Assembly: GCA_015523295.1 (NCBI GenBank)
Contig: WAKQ01000014.1
Span: 16,477 to 80,476, forward strand
Reading direction: 5' to 3'
Source: Desulfurococcales archaeon
Lineage (GTDB): Archaea > Thermoproteota > Thermoprotei_A > Sulfolobales > NBVN01
DNA: 64,000 nt
Made by a program: the position numbers and the translations under genes. Positions 9,698-19,109 of the stretch are shown here, in pieces (within the stretch, counting starts at the first letter, position 1; every line of letters begins with the position of its first letter). The notes beneath the pieces were generated by a model, which was not told the DNA's origin, did no database searches, and was given only the letters and a program-made list of their open reading frames with translations.

Positions 9698-12619
9698 TTG
9701 GTGAAGTTCATTTTGACAGGAAAGAGATACATCTATCCCTTCGAGGAAGGTGATTGGAAAAATAAGAAGTTGTTAGGAGGTAAAGGTGCCTCATTAGCAC
9801 AGATGACGCAGTTAGGGCTCCCGGTACCTCCTGGGTTTACCATAACGACAGAAGCCTGTAGAGATTTCTATGCACCTAGAAGGGCAGAAATTGAGGAGAT
9901 TGTTAAGGAATTAGAGCGGAATCCACCACCTCAGAAAAGAGATGAATTGATTAGGAAAATCTGGGACATTATTAACTCCTTAGACCTGCCTTCCGGGCTT
10001 ATGGATGAAGTTAAAGAGAACATGAGGAAGCTCGAGGAGAAGACGGGTAAGAAATTTGGTTCGCCTGAAAATCCTTTACTGGTGTCTGTAAGGTCGGGCG
10101 CCGCAGTTTCAATGCCAGGAATGATGGATACCGTGCTTAATCTCGGTCTAAACGATGATGTAACTCCGGGGTTAGCCAGGCTCGCTAATAATGAATGGTT
10201 TGCGTATGATGCCTACAGAAGATTCCTGCAGATGTTCGGCAGAATAGTGCTAGAAATAGAAGAGGAGCTCTTCGATAAGGAGTTTGATAAACTCGATGAA
10301 GAGTTTAGAAAAGAGGCCGAGGCTAGGTTCCAAGACGAAATTGAGGAAGTCAAGAAAAGATATCCGAAGTACTCATTGAGGTTAGATGCGCAGCCACCTA
10401 GAGAAGTAGCTCCCAATACATGGTCTCTGTCCATTAAGTACCTGAAGGAGCTTGTTGATTCCTTTAAGAAAATAATAAAGGAGAACTGGGGAGAATTCCC
10501 GCAAGACCCGTGGGAGCAATTAAGGCTGGCTGTAAAAGCGGTCTTCAGATCTTGGATGAATCCTAGGGCTATATATTATAGGATTGCTAACAAGATCACG
10601 CCGGAAGTAGCTGACTGCACAGCTGTAAACGTAGTTATGATGGTATTCGGTAACATGGGATGGGATTCAGGTACTGGCGTTTACTTCACGAGGGATCCCG
10701 CAACAGGCGAAAACAAACCCTATGGAGAGTTCCTTCCGAATGCACAGGGAGAGGATGTTGTGGCAGGTATAAGGACGCCTTTAAGCCTTGATGAATTGAA
10801 AGCTAGGATGCCTCAAGTCTACGATGAGCTGATAACTGCTGGTAAAAAGCTTGAAAAACTTAACAAGGATGTCATGGACATAGAATTTACCATTGAGAGA
10901 GGCAAGCTCTACTTCCTACAGAACAGAAGAGCGAAGATGACGCCAGTTGCGAGAGTTAAGACAGCCGTTGAGATGGCTGATGAAGGGCTGATAACGAAGG
11001 AAGAGGCCATCCTTAAAGTGTCCCCTGAAGTAGTTCTAAGGCTCCTTTATCCCAGGATAGATCCAAAGGCGAAGGCAGAGCCGATAGCTAAAGGGCTAGC
11101 TGCATCGCCTGGCGCGGTAAGCGGTCAGGTGGTTTTCCACCCAGATGATGCAGTTGAGTGGGCCAAGAGAGGAAAGAAGGTAATATTAGTGAGGGTGGAG
11201 ACGAAGCCAGATGATGTTCATGGCTTCTATGCATCAGTGGGTATCCTCACCTCAAGAGGAGGAATGACATCCCACGCAGCAGTAGTTGCCAGAGGAATCG
11301 GTAAGCCTGCGGTCGTAGGTGCTGAGGCCATTAAAGTAGACTACGATACGAAGACATTCAGGGTAGGCGATATCGTTGTCAAGGAGGGTGACTGGATCAC
11401 AATTGATGGGAATACAGGAAATGTATATCTCGGTAAAGTGCCTACTGTGGAGCCTGAGCTGATACCGGAGCTTCAGACTCTTCTCTCATGGGCAGATGAC
11501 ATCAGAAAACTGGGTGTTAGAGCTAATGCAGACGTACCTGAAGACGCAAGCATAGCAAAGAAGTTCGGTGCTGAGGGCATAGGTCTACTACGTATTGAAA
11601 GGATGTTCAGAAAGCCTGAAAGGCTTGAAGCGTTAAGGAATGTCATACTTTCAGAGAACAAGGAAGAAAGAGTAGAGCATTTAAAGAAACTTGCAGCACT
11701 CATAAAGCCTGACTTTAAGGAAATGCTGAAGATTATGGACGGCTTGCCTGTAGTGATAAGGTTAATAGATCCGCCTCTTCATGAGTTCTTACCTGCTCCT
11801 GAAGAACTTCTAAAGGAATTATATGAAACTAGAGTCGCGTATTACCAACTAAAGAGTTCAGAGGCGGTTAAGGAGATAGCTCCAGACATCCTAGAGGAAT
11901 ACGAAGACAGAATAAACAGGCTTGAGAAGTTATACAAGCGTGTCATGGCTCTGAAAGAGCATAACCCGATGATGGGACATAGAGGTGTAAGAGTTGGAGT
12001 CACCTATCCAGAGATCTACTACTATTTAAGCAGGGCAATGCTGGAAGCTACAGCAGAACTTATCAAGGAAGGTTACAATCCTAAACTCGAGATAATGATT
12101 CCTCAGGTAAGCCACATTAATGAGATCAGATACGTCAAGCAGAATGCTATTCTACCCGCGATAGAGGATGTTGAGAAAGACTACGGCATTAAACTCCCAG
12201 TTAAGGTAGGAACCATGATTGAGACTGTAAGGGCTACTCTTACAGCATCAGAAATAGCTAAGGAAGTAGACTTCTTCAGCTTCGGCACTAACGACTTGAC
12301 GCAAGCAACCTTTAGCTTCAGTAGAGATGATGTTGAGAACAAGTTTATGCCTCAATACCTTGAGCTAGGTATTTTGAAAGCGAATCCGTTCCAGACACTT
12401 GACACTGAAGGTGTAGGGAAATTAGTCGAGATGGCTACGAAAGCAGGTAAGGAGGCAAACCCAGAGCTTGAGGTAGGGATATGTGGCGAGCATGGAGGTG
12501 ACCCTGCATCCATAGAGTTCCTACATAAAGCAGGGTTAGACTACGTTAGTGCGTCTCCATTCAGGATAGTAGTTGCTAGGTTAGCGGCTGCACATGCAGC
12601 TATAAAGTATGGCAAATGA
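9698..12619 (+). CDS. ppdK: Pyruvate, phosphate dikinase
   Basis: 'GGKGASLAQMTQLGLPVPPGFTITT', 'VSVRSGAAVSMPGMMDTVLNLGLND', catalytic His 'LTSRGGMTSHAAVVARGIGKPAVVGAE', 'NPMMGHRGVRVGVTYPEIY', 'GICGEHGGDPASIEF'. Start TTG 9698 or GTG 9701. Confidence 0.97.
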   Translation: MVKFILTGKRYIYPFEEGDWKNKKLLGGKGASLAQMTQLGLPVPPGFTITTEACRDFYAPRRAEIEEIVKELERNPPPQKRDELIRKIWDIINSLDLPSGLMDEVKENMRKLEEKTGKKFGSPENPLLVSVRSGAAVSMPGMMDTVLNLGLNDDVTPGLARLANNEWFAYDAYRRFLQMFGRIVLEIEEELFDKEFDKLDEEFRKEAEARFQDEIEEVKKRYPKYSLRLDAQPPREVAPNTWSLSIKYLKELVDSFKKIIKENWGEFPQDPWEQLRLAVKAVFRSWMNPRAIYYRIANKITPEVADCTAVNVVMMVFGNMGWDSGTGVYFTRDPATGENKPYGEFLPNAQGEDVVAGIRTPLSLDELKARMPQVYDELITAGKKLEKLNKDVMDIEFTIERGKLYFLQNRRAKMTPVARVKTAVEMADEGLITKEEAILKVSPEVVLRLLYPRIDPKAKAEPIAKGLAASPGAVSGQVVFHPDDAVEWAKRGKKVILVRVETKPDDVHGFYASVGILTSRGGMTSHAAVVARGIGKPAVVGAEAIKVDYDTKTFRVGDIVVKEGDWITIDGNTGNVYLGKVPTVEPELIPELQTLLSWADDIRKLGVRANADVPEDASIAKKFGAEGIGLLRIERMFRKPERLEALRNVILSENKEERVEHLKKLAALIKPDFKEMLKIMDGLPVVIRLIDPPLHEFLPAPEELLKELYETRVAYYQLKSSEAVKEIAPDILEEYEDRINRLEKLYKRVMALKEHNPMMGHRGVRVGVTYPEIYYYLSRAMLEATAELIKEGYNPKLEIMIPQVSHINEIRYVKQNAILPAIEDVEKDYGIKLPVKVGTMIETVRATLTASEIAKEVDFFSFGTNDLTQATFSFSRDDVENKFMPQYLELGILKANPFQTLDTEGVGKLVEMATKAGKEANPELEVGICGEHGGDPASIEFLHKAGLDYVSASPFRIVVARLAAAHAAIKYGK

Positions 12620-12634
12620 TCGCTTGAAACTAAC

Positions 12635-13114
12635 CTACGAATTTTTGAGGAACTCATCCACATGTGGCTTTTCTTTAACTACCCGAAAAATCAAACTTGT
12701 CATACTTCTCTTTATTCTCGGATCCTTTATCAGCCTCTTTATGAAGGAGTCTAATTCATCAACGCTTCTAAAGCTTGTGATTAAGGCAACATCATACTCA
12801 CCCGTAATATCATATACCCCCCTTACATTATCTTCGCTGGCAAGCTCTTTCTCAAGCTCTTCAATATACTGTCCATCCACTTGAAGAAGTGTTATTGCAT
12901 TAATTTCATAGCCTAAAAGTGAATAGTTAAACAACGCCGTATAGCCTTTCACTATTCCCTCCTTTTCAAGTCTTCTTATTCTTTCCGAAACCGTTGAAGG
13001 TGATCTGTTAAGCTCCCTAGCAAGATAGCGAACGCCTTCTTTACCGTGCGTAGCGAGATGTTTAAGTATCTTTCTATCAAGATCGTCCAATTTAAGGCCT
13101 TTAGAGGAGGGCAC
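12635..13114 (-). CDS. Lrp/AsnC family transcriptional regulator
   Basis: 'LDDLDRKILKHLATHGKEGVRYLARELNRSPSTVSERIRRLEKEGIVKGY' HTH plus a C-terminal RAM-like domain. Confidence 0.93.
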   Translation of the reverse strand: MPSSKGLKLDDLDRKILKHLATHGKEGVRYLARELNRSPSTVSERIRRLEKEGIVKGYTALFNYSLLGYEINAITLLQVDGQYIEELEKELASEDNVRGVYDITGEYDVALITSFRSVDELDSFIKRLIKDPRIKRSMTSLIFRVVKEKPHVDEFLKNS

Positions 13115-13171
13115 TTTTTCACCTATGTCTTCATAATGCCTTAAACTATATAAACATGTCCAGCTTACAAC

Positions 13172-14551
13172 ATGAAATGTTTTATAATATGTTCAATGTC
13201 TAATCACATTAGTGGTCAAATAAACGGTGTCTTGGCAATGGATGATAAGGACATGAATAAAGAAGCAGAGGTTGAGATGCACTATATAGATATTGTAGGG
13301 CGGTTAAGGTCAGTCACCGTGCCATATAACGTGGCTTTCGAAGGTGAGGTGTTGATAGATGCATCTTCTGTTAATATGCTTGAGATCTATAAAAGCGACC
13401 TTCAGCTTCTTCCAGATAGTAAAACATTGGCGAAATTGCCATGGGACTATAACGTATACAGAGTCATGACTAATATGGTTTTAGATGGCAGTAGGTTCTG
13501 GGGTGATAGTAGGTGGGTTGCAGAGAGAACGGAGAAATTTGCTAAGGATTTAGGTTATGAAGTTCTTATGGGGTCTGAGATTGAGTTCTTTGTGCATAAG
13601 GTTAGGTATGTATCCGATAGCCTCAGACAATATGTTCGCATCTATAATGACGAACAGGCACCCTATGGCAGCTATAGTAGGAAAGAGGCATATCAAGTAC
13701 CAGACATTGGTGGCCCTGCATATATGGTTCGCAGGAAAGCTTCGGAATATCTAAGGAATATGGGTATAATTGTCAGGAAACAGCATCATGAGGTAGCACC
13801 TAACCAAGCAGAAATAGTTACTCCATCAGGAACCGTTAAGAAGGTAGGAGACTACATAATCACAGTCAAATATGTGGTCAAGAAGGTCGCTTCTGATAGT
13901 GGATACGTCGCTAACTTCATGCCAAAACCTATACCAGAGGAAAACGGGTCAGGGATGCATGTGCATCTTAGCTTGTGGAAACAAGGTTCAAATGCTTTCT
14001 GGGATGATGGACGTCTCAGCCAGATCGGTAGATACTTTATAGGTGGTGTTCTAGAGCACGGGAGATCGTTAGCAGCGCTAGTGGCTCCTACAGTTAATTC
14101 CTATAAGAGGTTAGTAGCAGGTTATGAAGCTCCTATCTACCTAGCGTGGGGCGTAGCAAACAGATCGGTGGCTATTAGAGTGCCCAAAACTAGCAAGCCA
14201 GGCAGTATAAGGATTGAGTTCAGAGTACCTGACCCTCTGGCTAACCCATATCTAGCCCTTTCGGCTATAGCTTTGGCTGGGCTCGACGGCATGCGAAAGA
14301 AGATAGATCCAGGCGACCCAGTTTCCTATAATGCATACAAACTGGAGATCAACTCAGCAGAACTCAAGAGGAAAGTATTACCTAGGAACCTGCTGGAGGC
14401 TATAGAGGAACTTGAGAGTGACCATGAGTACTTGCTTCCAGCATTCCCGAGAGAACTCATCAGCAGATATTTAGAGGTGAAAAGAGAAGAGGCCGTCAAA
14501 GTTATGTCGATCCCTTCCCCGGCAGAATTTTCAGCCTATCTCTCATGGTAG
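13172..14551 (+). CDS. glnA: Glutamine synthetase family protein
   Basis: 'MGSEIEFFV', 'HHEVAPNQAEI', 'NFMPKPIPEENGSGMHVHLSLWK', 'NSYKRLVAGYEAPIYLAWGVANRSVAIRVP', 'RIEFRVPDPLANPYLALSAI'. True start probably downstream of 13172 (for example ATG near 13238). Confidence 0.88.
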   Translation: MKCFIICSMSNHISGQINGVLAMDDKDMNKEAEVEMHYIDIVGRLRSVTVPYNVAFEGEVLIDASSVNMLEIYKSDLQLLPDSKTLAKLPWDYNVYRVMTNMVLDGSRFWGDSRWVAERTEKFAKDLGYEVLMGSEIEFFVHKVRYVSDSLRQYVRIYNDEQAPYGSYSRKEAYQVPDIGGPAYMVRRKASEYLRNMGIIVRKQHHEVAPNQAEIVTPSGTVKKVGDYIITVKYVVKKVASDSGYVANFMPKPIPEENGSGMHVHLSLWKQGSNAFWDDGRLSQIGRYFIGGVLEHGRSLAALVAPTVNSYKRLVAGYEAPIYLAWGVANRSVAIRVPKTSKPGSIRIEFRVPDPLANPYLALSAIALAGLDGMRKKIDPGDPVSYNAYKLEINSAELKRKVLPRNLLEAIEELESDHEYLLPAFPRELISRYLEVKREEAVKVMSIPSPAEFSAYLSW

Positions 14552-14579
14552 GAATCGCTTAGAACTCTGAGGAGGCGAC

Positions 14580-14915
14580 CTAGCATATCTTTGTTCCTGG
14601 CCTCACAGGCTTTTCAACGGTTAAAAGCACAGGTGTCTCCCCTTTTTCACATCCAGCAGCAAGTAACATACCATTTGACTCATAACCCATCATAACCTTA
14701 GGCTCTAGGTTAGCAACAACCACCACATATTTTCCCTTCAGATCTTCTGGTTCATACCATTTAGCCAAACCTGCAATTATCTGTCTCTTTTCTCTTCCTA
14801 AATCGACAGTTAGCTTTATGAGCTTCTTAGCTCCTGGAATCCTTTCAGCGCTTTCGACATAACCCACTCTCAAATCAATCTTAGAGAACTCAGAATAACT
14901 CACCTTATCACTCAA
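14580..14915 (-). CDS. tRNA-binding (EMAP/MetG C-terminal-like OB-fold) protein
   Basis: 'FSKIDLRVGYVESAERIPGAKKLIKLTVDLGREKRQIIAGLAKWYEPEDLKGKYVVVVANLEPKVMMGYESNGMLLAA' is the MetG-C/EMAP signature. Confidence 0.92.
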   Translation of the reverse strand: MSDKVSYSEFSKIDLRVGYVESAERIPGAKKLIKLTVDLGREKRQIIAGLAKWYEPEDLKGKYVVVVANLEPKVMMGYESNGMLLAAGCEKGETPVLLTVEKPVRPGTKIC

Positions 14916-14963
14916 GGTGAAACACCGATGATAGGTTTAATGAAGAAATTAAAGCTTTGTTAC

Positions 14964-15422
14964 TCACTGTGCGTTGTCTTCCTCAGTTTCAGTCGCTTCA
15001 TCTTTTTGTGAGGAGGTCCTGGAGTTTATCATCGGTCTGAACTTAACTACATAGGGAACAACGCCATCTAATGTAGGGGCTGTTCTTCTTACGGTTGCCA
15101 CGACCTTCATGCCGGTCTTAATACTTTCCGGGGTTACATCTGTGAGTTGTGCGAGCATCCTAGCGTCACCTAATTTTATTATACCAACTGCGAGTGGGGC
15201 CTGGTCTTCAAAACCTTTTATTGGTATATTTAGCACTGTATATGTCAGTAGTTCACCCGTTTTAGGAAGCTCCTCCCTTACTATATTTTTCGATCCACAT
15301 CTAGGACAAGCAGCTTTCGGCGGGAAGGAAACATACCCGCAATCTAAGCATCTTGTAGCAGTTAATTTCAGTAACGTTGTTCTTAATCTCCAAATCCTTT
15401 GGATGGTCGTCATTTTCATCAC
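14964..15422 (-). CDS. DUF35 OB-fold/zinc-ribbon acyl-CoA-associated protein
   Basis: Zinc ribbon 'CLDCGYVSFPPKAACPRCGSKNI' followed by an OB-like region; last gene of the thiolase operon (ATGA overlap). Confidence 0.9.
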   Translation of the reverse strand: MMKMTTIQRIWRLRTTLLKLTATRCLDCGYVSFPPKAACPRCGSKNIVREELPKTGELLTYTVLNIPIKGFEDQAPLAVGIIKLGDARMLAQLTDVTPESIKTGMKVVATVRRTAPTLDGVVPYVVKFRPMINSRTSSQKDEATETEEDNAQ

Positions 15423-16582
15423 CTCGTAAGGATGAGTGTGGTTATATTAGATCCTACTCCTCCTACGTTCTGGGTCAATCCAACCTCTCCTCCAACCTGA
15501 AGACCGGGGAAATCCCCTCTTAATTGCATAGTTATCTCACTCGCTTGATAGACTCCAGTAGCACCTACTGGGTGACCTCTTGATTTAAGACCTCCTGAAG
15601 GGTTGAGAACAGGCTTATCTCCCGGTCTAAACCTCCCTTCTGCCCACATTTTAGGTGCTTTCCCTTTTTCCGCAAACCCTATTTCTTCTATTGAAAGGGC
15701 TGCTATAATGCTGTAGGCATCATGTATCTCAGCCACATCTACATCCTTGACATCTTTCTTAGCCATCTTGAATGCCCGGAGGGCAGATAGTCTAGAGGCA
15801 TAAAGACTGTCAAGTTCAAATCTGGATGAAAGGTCCGGGCTATCTAGGGCATTACCTACTCCGCTGATTTTAACTGGTGTATCATTTAAGGATTTGTAGT
15901 CTTTTGATGCCAGCATTAATGCCGCGGCCCCATCACTTAGGGGGCATGAGTCGTAGAGCCTTATAGGATCAGCTATTACAGGTGAGTTCATAGCTTCCTC
16001 TAATGTAACCTTTTTACGGAGTTGGGCAAAGGGATTCTGATAACCATTTTCATGCATCATTACTGCCCACCATGACATTTCCTCTCTGCTTATCCCGTAC
16101 TTATCCATGTAGTATCTCATAATTAACGCGTTAAGACCTGCAAAGCTTATCCCGTAAATTAATTCGTAGTCTGCGTCTGCAGCATAAGCTAAACCTCTGG
16201 TCGTATCAGGAGTGGGCCTTTCAAGAAGTTTCTCAACCCCTACCACTAGCACCTTATTAAAAAGACCTGAAGCAATTAATGAGTAGCCAGCCACTATTGC
16301 GGCCCCACCAGAACCGCATGCACCCTCAACTTTAAAACCGCTTATTCCACGTAGACCTGAATGGTCGGCTATTAGGGCGGCCAGGTTCTCCTGCTCGACA
16401 AGACTGCTTAGCATGTTGCCTACAACGATAGCCTCAGGTCTTTCACCTCCTGCATCCTCTATGGCCTTTAATGCAGCCTCTGATGCCAGGTCTCTTAATG
16501 AGAGGCTCATATGCCTACCTACCTTTGTCATACCTACACCTACTATGTAAACGTCTCTCACAACAACCACCCCGTAGTACAT
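15419..16582 (-). CDS. Thiolase family protein (archaeal acetyl-CoA acetyltransferase-like)
   Basis: 'VEGACGSGGAAIVAGYSLIASG', 'VDVAEIHDAYSI', 'NPSGGLKSRGHPVGATGVYQ', 'QNVGGVGSN'. Confidence 0.93.
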   Translation of the reverse strand: MYYGVVVVRDVYIVGVGMTKVGRHMSLSLRDLASEAALKAIEDAGGERPEAIVVGNMLSSLVEQENLAALIADHSGLRGISGFKVEGACGSGGAAIVAGYSLIASGLFNKVLVVGVEKLLERPTPDTTRGLAYAADADYELIYGISFAGLNALIMRYYMDKYGISREEMSWWAVMMHENGYQNPFAQLRKKVTLEEAMNSPVIADPIRLYDSCPLSDGAAALMLASKDYKSLNDTPVKISGVGNALDSPDLSSRFELDSLYASRLSALRAFKMAKKDVKDVDVAEIHDAYSIIAALSIEEIGFAEKGKAPKMWAEGRFRPGDKPVLNPSGGLKSRGHPVGATGVYQASEITMQLRGDFPGLQVGGEVGLTQNVGGVGSNITTLILTR

Positions 16583-17367
16583 TGCATTATCATTACGTAA
16601 ACGCCTCCTGAACTCGCCTCACCTATAAATAGAACTTCTTCAGAGTCGTTACATTTTTCGAGGGCTTTAATAATTGAAAAGGCAGCGGCCAGATTCCCCT
16701 TATAACCGGCATTAATCACTTCTAATGCGGGGCTAATATCAATGTCTTTCAGCTTTAGTGATGATATAGCTTTAAGCAATATTTTAGGTTTCCTCATATA
16801 GCCGCTTATGATCTTTACATTATGTTTACGGGATTTCCTGCGATGAATAAATTTCTTGAGAATACCGGGCATTTTGCTAAGCGTTACTTCCGAGAGGAGA
16901 TCGGATAAAGCTCTTTCATCAGTGAGAGAGGTACGCAGGAATCCCATCGCCTCTTTCCTGATCTCGTGTGCCACTATCTTGATTGGGCCTCTTTTTCTAA
17001 ACTGAATGGCTGCTGCACCTGCAGGGGGTTCAGACCTCACAACAGTCATGACGGAGGGGACAGAGCTCAGAGAGTATTCCAGCGCATCATCTAGGGAAGA
17101 GAATACTGAAACAGTAGATGTGGGGGCTTCTATCAAGTCAGCTACTATATGGAAATCCACGTCTTTCTCCCCATTGTCATCCACAAAAACCATCCGAACT
17201 CCGTTGGGGAGTTCCATCCCGCTGAGGACTTCGTAAGCCATAGAGATTTTATCCTCATCCTTGGATGGTGCTGGTAATTCCTTTCCATCTACCACCTTCT
17301 TGCTTGCGGGTAGGTAAGCAGTCCACTCCCGAATGAATACCATAAGATCAGCACACCTATAAACCAA
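16558..17367 (-). CDS. Short, divergent HMG-CoA-synthase/thiolase-fold-like protein (tentative)
   Basis: 'TAYLPASKKVVDGKELPAPSKDEDKISMAYEVL' parallels the archaeal HMGS N-terminus ('Y.P....V......P.KDEDT..MA'); first gene in a HMGS-thiolase-DUF35 type operon; no catalytic 'ACxxGT' Cys motif visible. Confidence 0.45.
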   Translation of the reverse strand: MVYRCADLMVFIREWTAYLPASKKVVDGKELPAPSKDEDKISMAYEVLSGMELPNGVRMVFVDDNGEKDVDFHIVADLIEAPTSTVSVFSSLDDALEYSLSSVPSVMTVVRSEPPAGAAAIQFRKRGPIKIVAHEIRKEAMGFLRTSLTDERALSDLLSEVTLSKMPGILKKFIHRRKSRKHNVKIISGYMRKPKILLKAISSLKLKDIDISPALEVINAGYKGNLAAAFSIIKALEKCNDSEEVLFIGEASSGGVYVMIMQCTTGWLL

Positions 17368-17460
17368 GATTTTGCTCTCCTTTTATTGTTTGAGTTAATC
17401 TAAGCTGAGTGATGCCTTATATGGGAAACGGGTAGAAACTAATTGATTAGAGGGTCTTGA

Positions 17461-18504
17461 TTGAGTGCAAAAAGTAAAGCGACATATGCTGCAGGCATAG
17501 CGATAGGGATGCTATTATATCTAGTGATATTTATATTTGTGTATAAGGGTGACCTTAGAACTTTCTTAACTATAATCTCGAGGGGGAATCCCGAAAGCGT
17601 TCTTTTCGCATATCTGGCTAGAGTTGCCTACCTGTTCTTCGAGGCAATGATTTGGTGGTCGATACTAAGGATATTCGGTAAGGTGAGCATCCTTAAGACC
17701 TGCGAAGTAATGTTTGCAGCAATATTCGTGGAGTTTATCTTGCCGGTGGGAGGGGCAACGGAAGTCGCAAGGTACCTTCTTGCTGTGAAGCTCAAGCTTA
17801 CAGATCGTGAAGGTGCTGTAGCATCGATCTTCGTTCACAGGCTAATAAACTCAATAACTATTCTGCTAACCACCTTAGTTTCCCTTATCTTAGTGAGCGC
17901 TCCTTATCCTCTTTTCCTAAGCTTATTCATACCTGCCTTGATATTGGTTACAGGTAATGTAGCCCTCTACATCTTACCTAAATATAAGTGGGTTGAAAGA
18001 TATGCTGATAAATTCCTAAATCGGGTTGGTATGAGTATTGAAGGTATGTCCGAGAACTACAAGTTCAGGGTCAGTCAAGTGAAAAAAGCATACCCTCTCC
18101 TAGCTTTAGCGTTTGCCTTCGCCTTTTTAGAAAGAATGGCTAATGGATTGTACGGTGTTGAAATAGCCTCAATAGCTGGGATAAACTTGCCTTTCCCTAG
18201 CTCCCTACTCTCCTTCGATTCGCTATACACTATCATGTGGCTCTTCCCAGCAATTACTCCCGGAGGGATAGGTATTTTCGAGTTTATCCAGACAGGCCTC
18301 CTCTCATATCTTGGAATTAGCGTGGATGCAGCAGCAACAATAAGCATTATATCAAGACTCTACTACGTTATAGGGGAATATCCGTTATTCGTCATTTCTG
18401 CAGTAGGGCTTGGATTTAAGTCAAAGGATCTCTTAAAACAATTAACAAGATATAGGGGTAATGCCAGACAAGGTGAGGAGAATAAAAAGCTTCTAGGGCA
18501 GTAG
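17461..18504 (+). CDS. Flippase-like / lysylphosphatidylglycerol synthase TM-region family (UPF0104) membrane protein
   Basis: Polytopic; 'FVEFILPVGGATEVARYLLAVKL', 'FPAITPGGIGIFEFIQTGLLSYLGIS' are typical of the family. Confidence 0.8.
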   Translation: MSAKSKATYAAGIAIGMLLYLVIFIFVYKGDLRTFLTIISRGNPESVLFAYLARVAYLFFEAMIWWSILRIFGKVSILKTCEVMFAAIFVEFILPVGGATEVARYLLAVKLKLTDREGAVASIFVHRLINSITILLTTLVSLILVSAPYPLFLSLFIPALILVTGNVALYILPKYKWVERYADKFLNRVGMSIEGMSENYKFRVSQVKKAYPLLALAFAFAFLERMANGLYGVEIASIAGINLPFPSSLLSFDSLYTIMWLFPAITPGGIGIFEFIQTGLLSYLGISVDAAATISIISRLYYVIGEYPLFVISAVGLGFKSKDLLKQLTRYRGNARQGEENKKLLGQ

Positions 18505-18571
18505 TCGAACATGCATCTCCATTTGAGACTCACCAACCTTTTGTTTACAGGGATAATTTGAGTTTATCTAT

Positions 18572-19108
18572 GTGCTTAGCATTATGTTAGAGGTGTTGGG
18601 AATGCCGGTTGACGAGCACAGAAAAATAAGTGCAGATTATAGAGTGAATTTTTGTTTAGTCGTCACGAGCGATGCAGTGATTAGAGGTGAAAGACAGGAT
18701 AAAATAACCCCCTTAGTTGATGCCTTAGTTAAGGAATCAGGAAATAAATTAATTGGTGCAGTCGTCGTCCCTAATGACTTAAAGGAGATCAAGGACAAGG
18801 TTAAGGAGTTCTCAAGGAAATGTGACATAGTTCTCGTTACCGGAGGTACTGGTCTAAGTGATAGGGATATTTCCGTGGAAGCTGTGTCAAGTGAATGCAT
18901 GAAGGAGATGCCAGGTTTTGGAGAGCTTTTCCGGTACTTGACATTCAAGAAACATGGTACAGCAGCATTAATGAGTAGGGCAATGGCCTGCAGAATTAAT
19001 TACTCGCTAGTATTCGTAACACCTGGATCCCCAGATGCTGTTAATATGGCTTTAAGGGATCTCATACTACCTGAATGCAAGCATATGGTTTTTGAGTTAA
19101 GGAGGTAG
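18572..19108 (+). CDS. moaB: MoaB/MogA-like molybdopterin adenylyltransferase
   Basis: 'VVTSDAVIRGERQDKITPLV', 'DIVLVTGGTGLSDRDISVEAV', 'MPGFGELFRYLTFKKHGTAALMSRAMA', 'VFVTPGSPDAV'. Confidence 0.92.
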   Translation: MLSIMLEVLGMPVDEHRKISADYRVNFCLVVTSDAVIRGERQDKITPLVDALVKESGNKLIGAVVVPNDLKEIKDKVKEFSRKCDIVLVTGGTGLSDRDISVEAVSSECMKEMPGFGELFRYLTFKKHGTAALMSRAMACRINYSLVFVTPGSPDAVNMALRDLILPECKHMVFELRR

Positions 19109-19109
19109 A

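Noticed and set aside
12609-12884. Plus-strand ORF overlapping the Lrp gene
   Set aside because: Antisense to a clear Lrp/AsnC coding sequence.
15798-15820. tRNA T-arm-like 'AAGTTCAAATCTGG'
   Set aside because: Lies inside the thiolase coding sequence; no cloverleaf could be built around it.
17409-17450. CTGAGTGATGC resembling D'/C' boxes upstream of the flippase-like gene
   Set aside because: No matching C and D boxes at appropriate distances.
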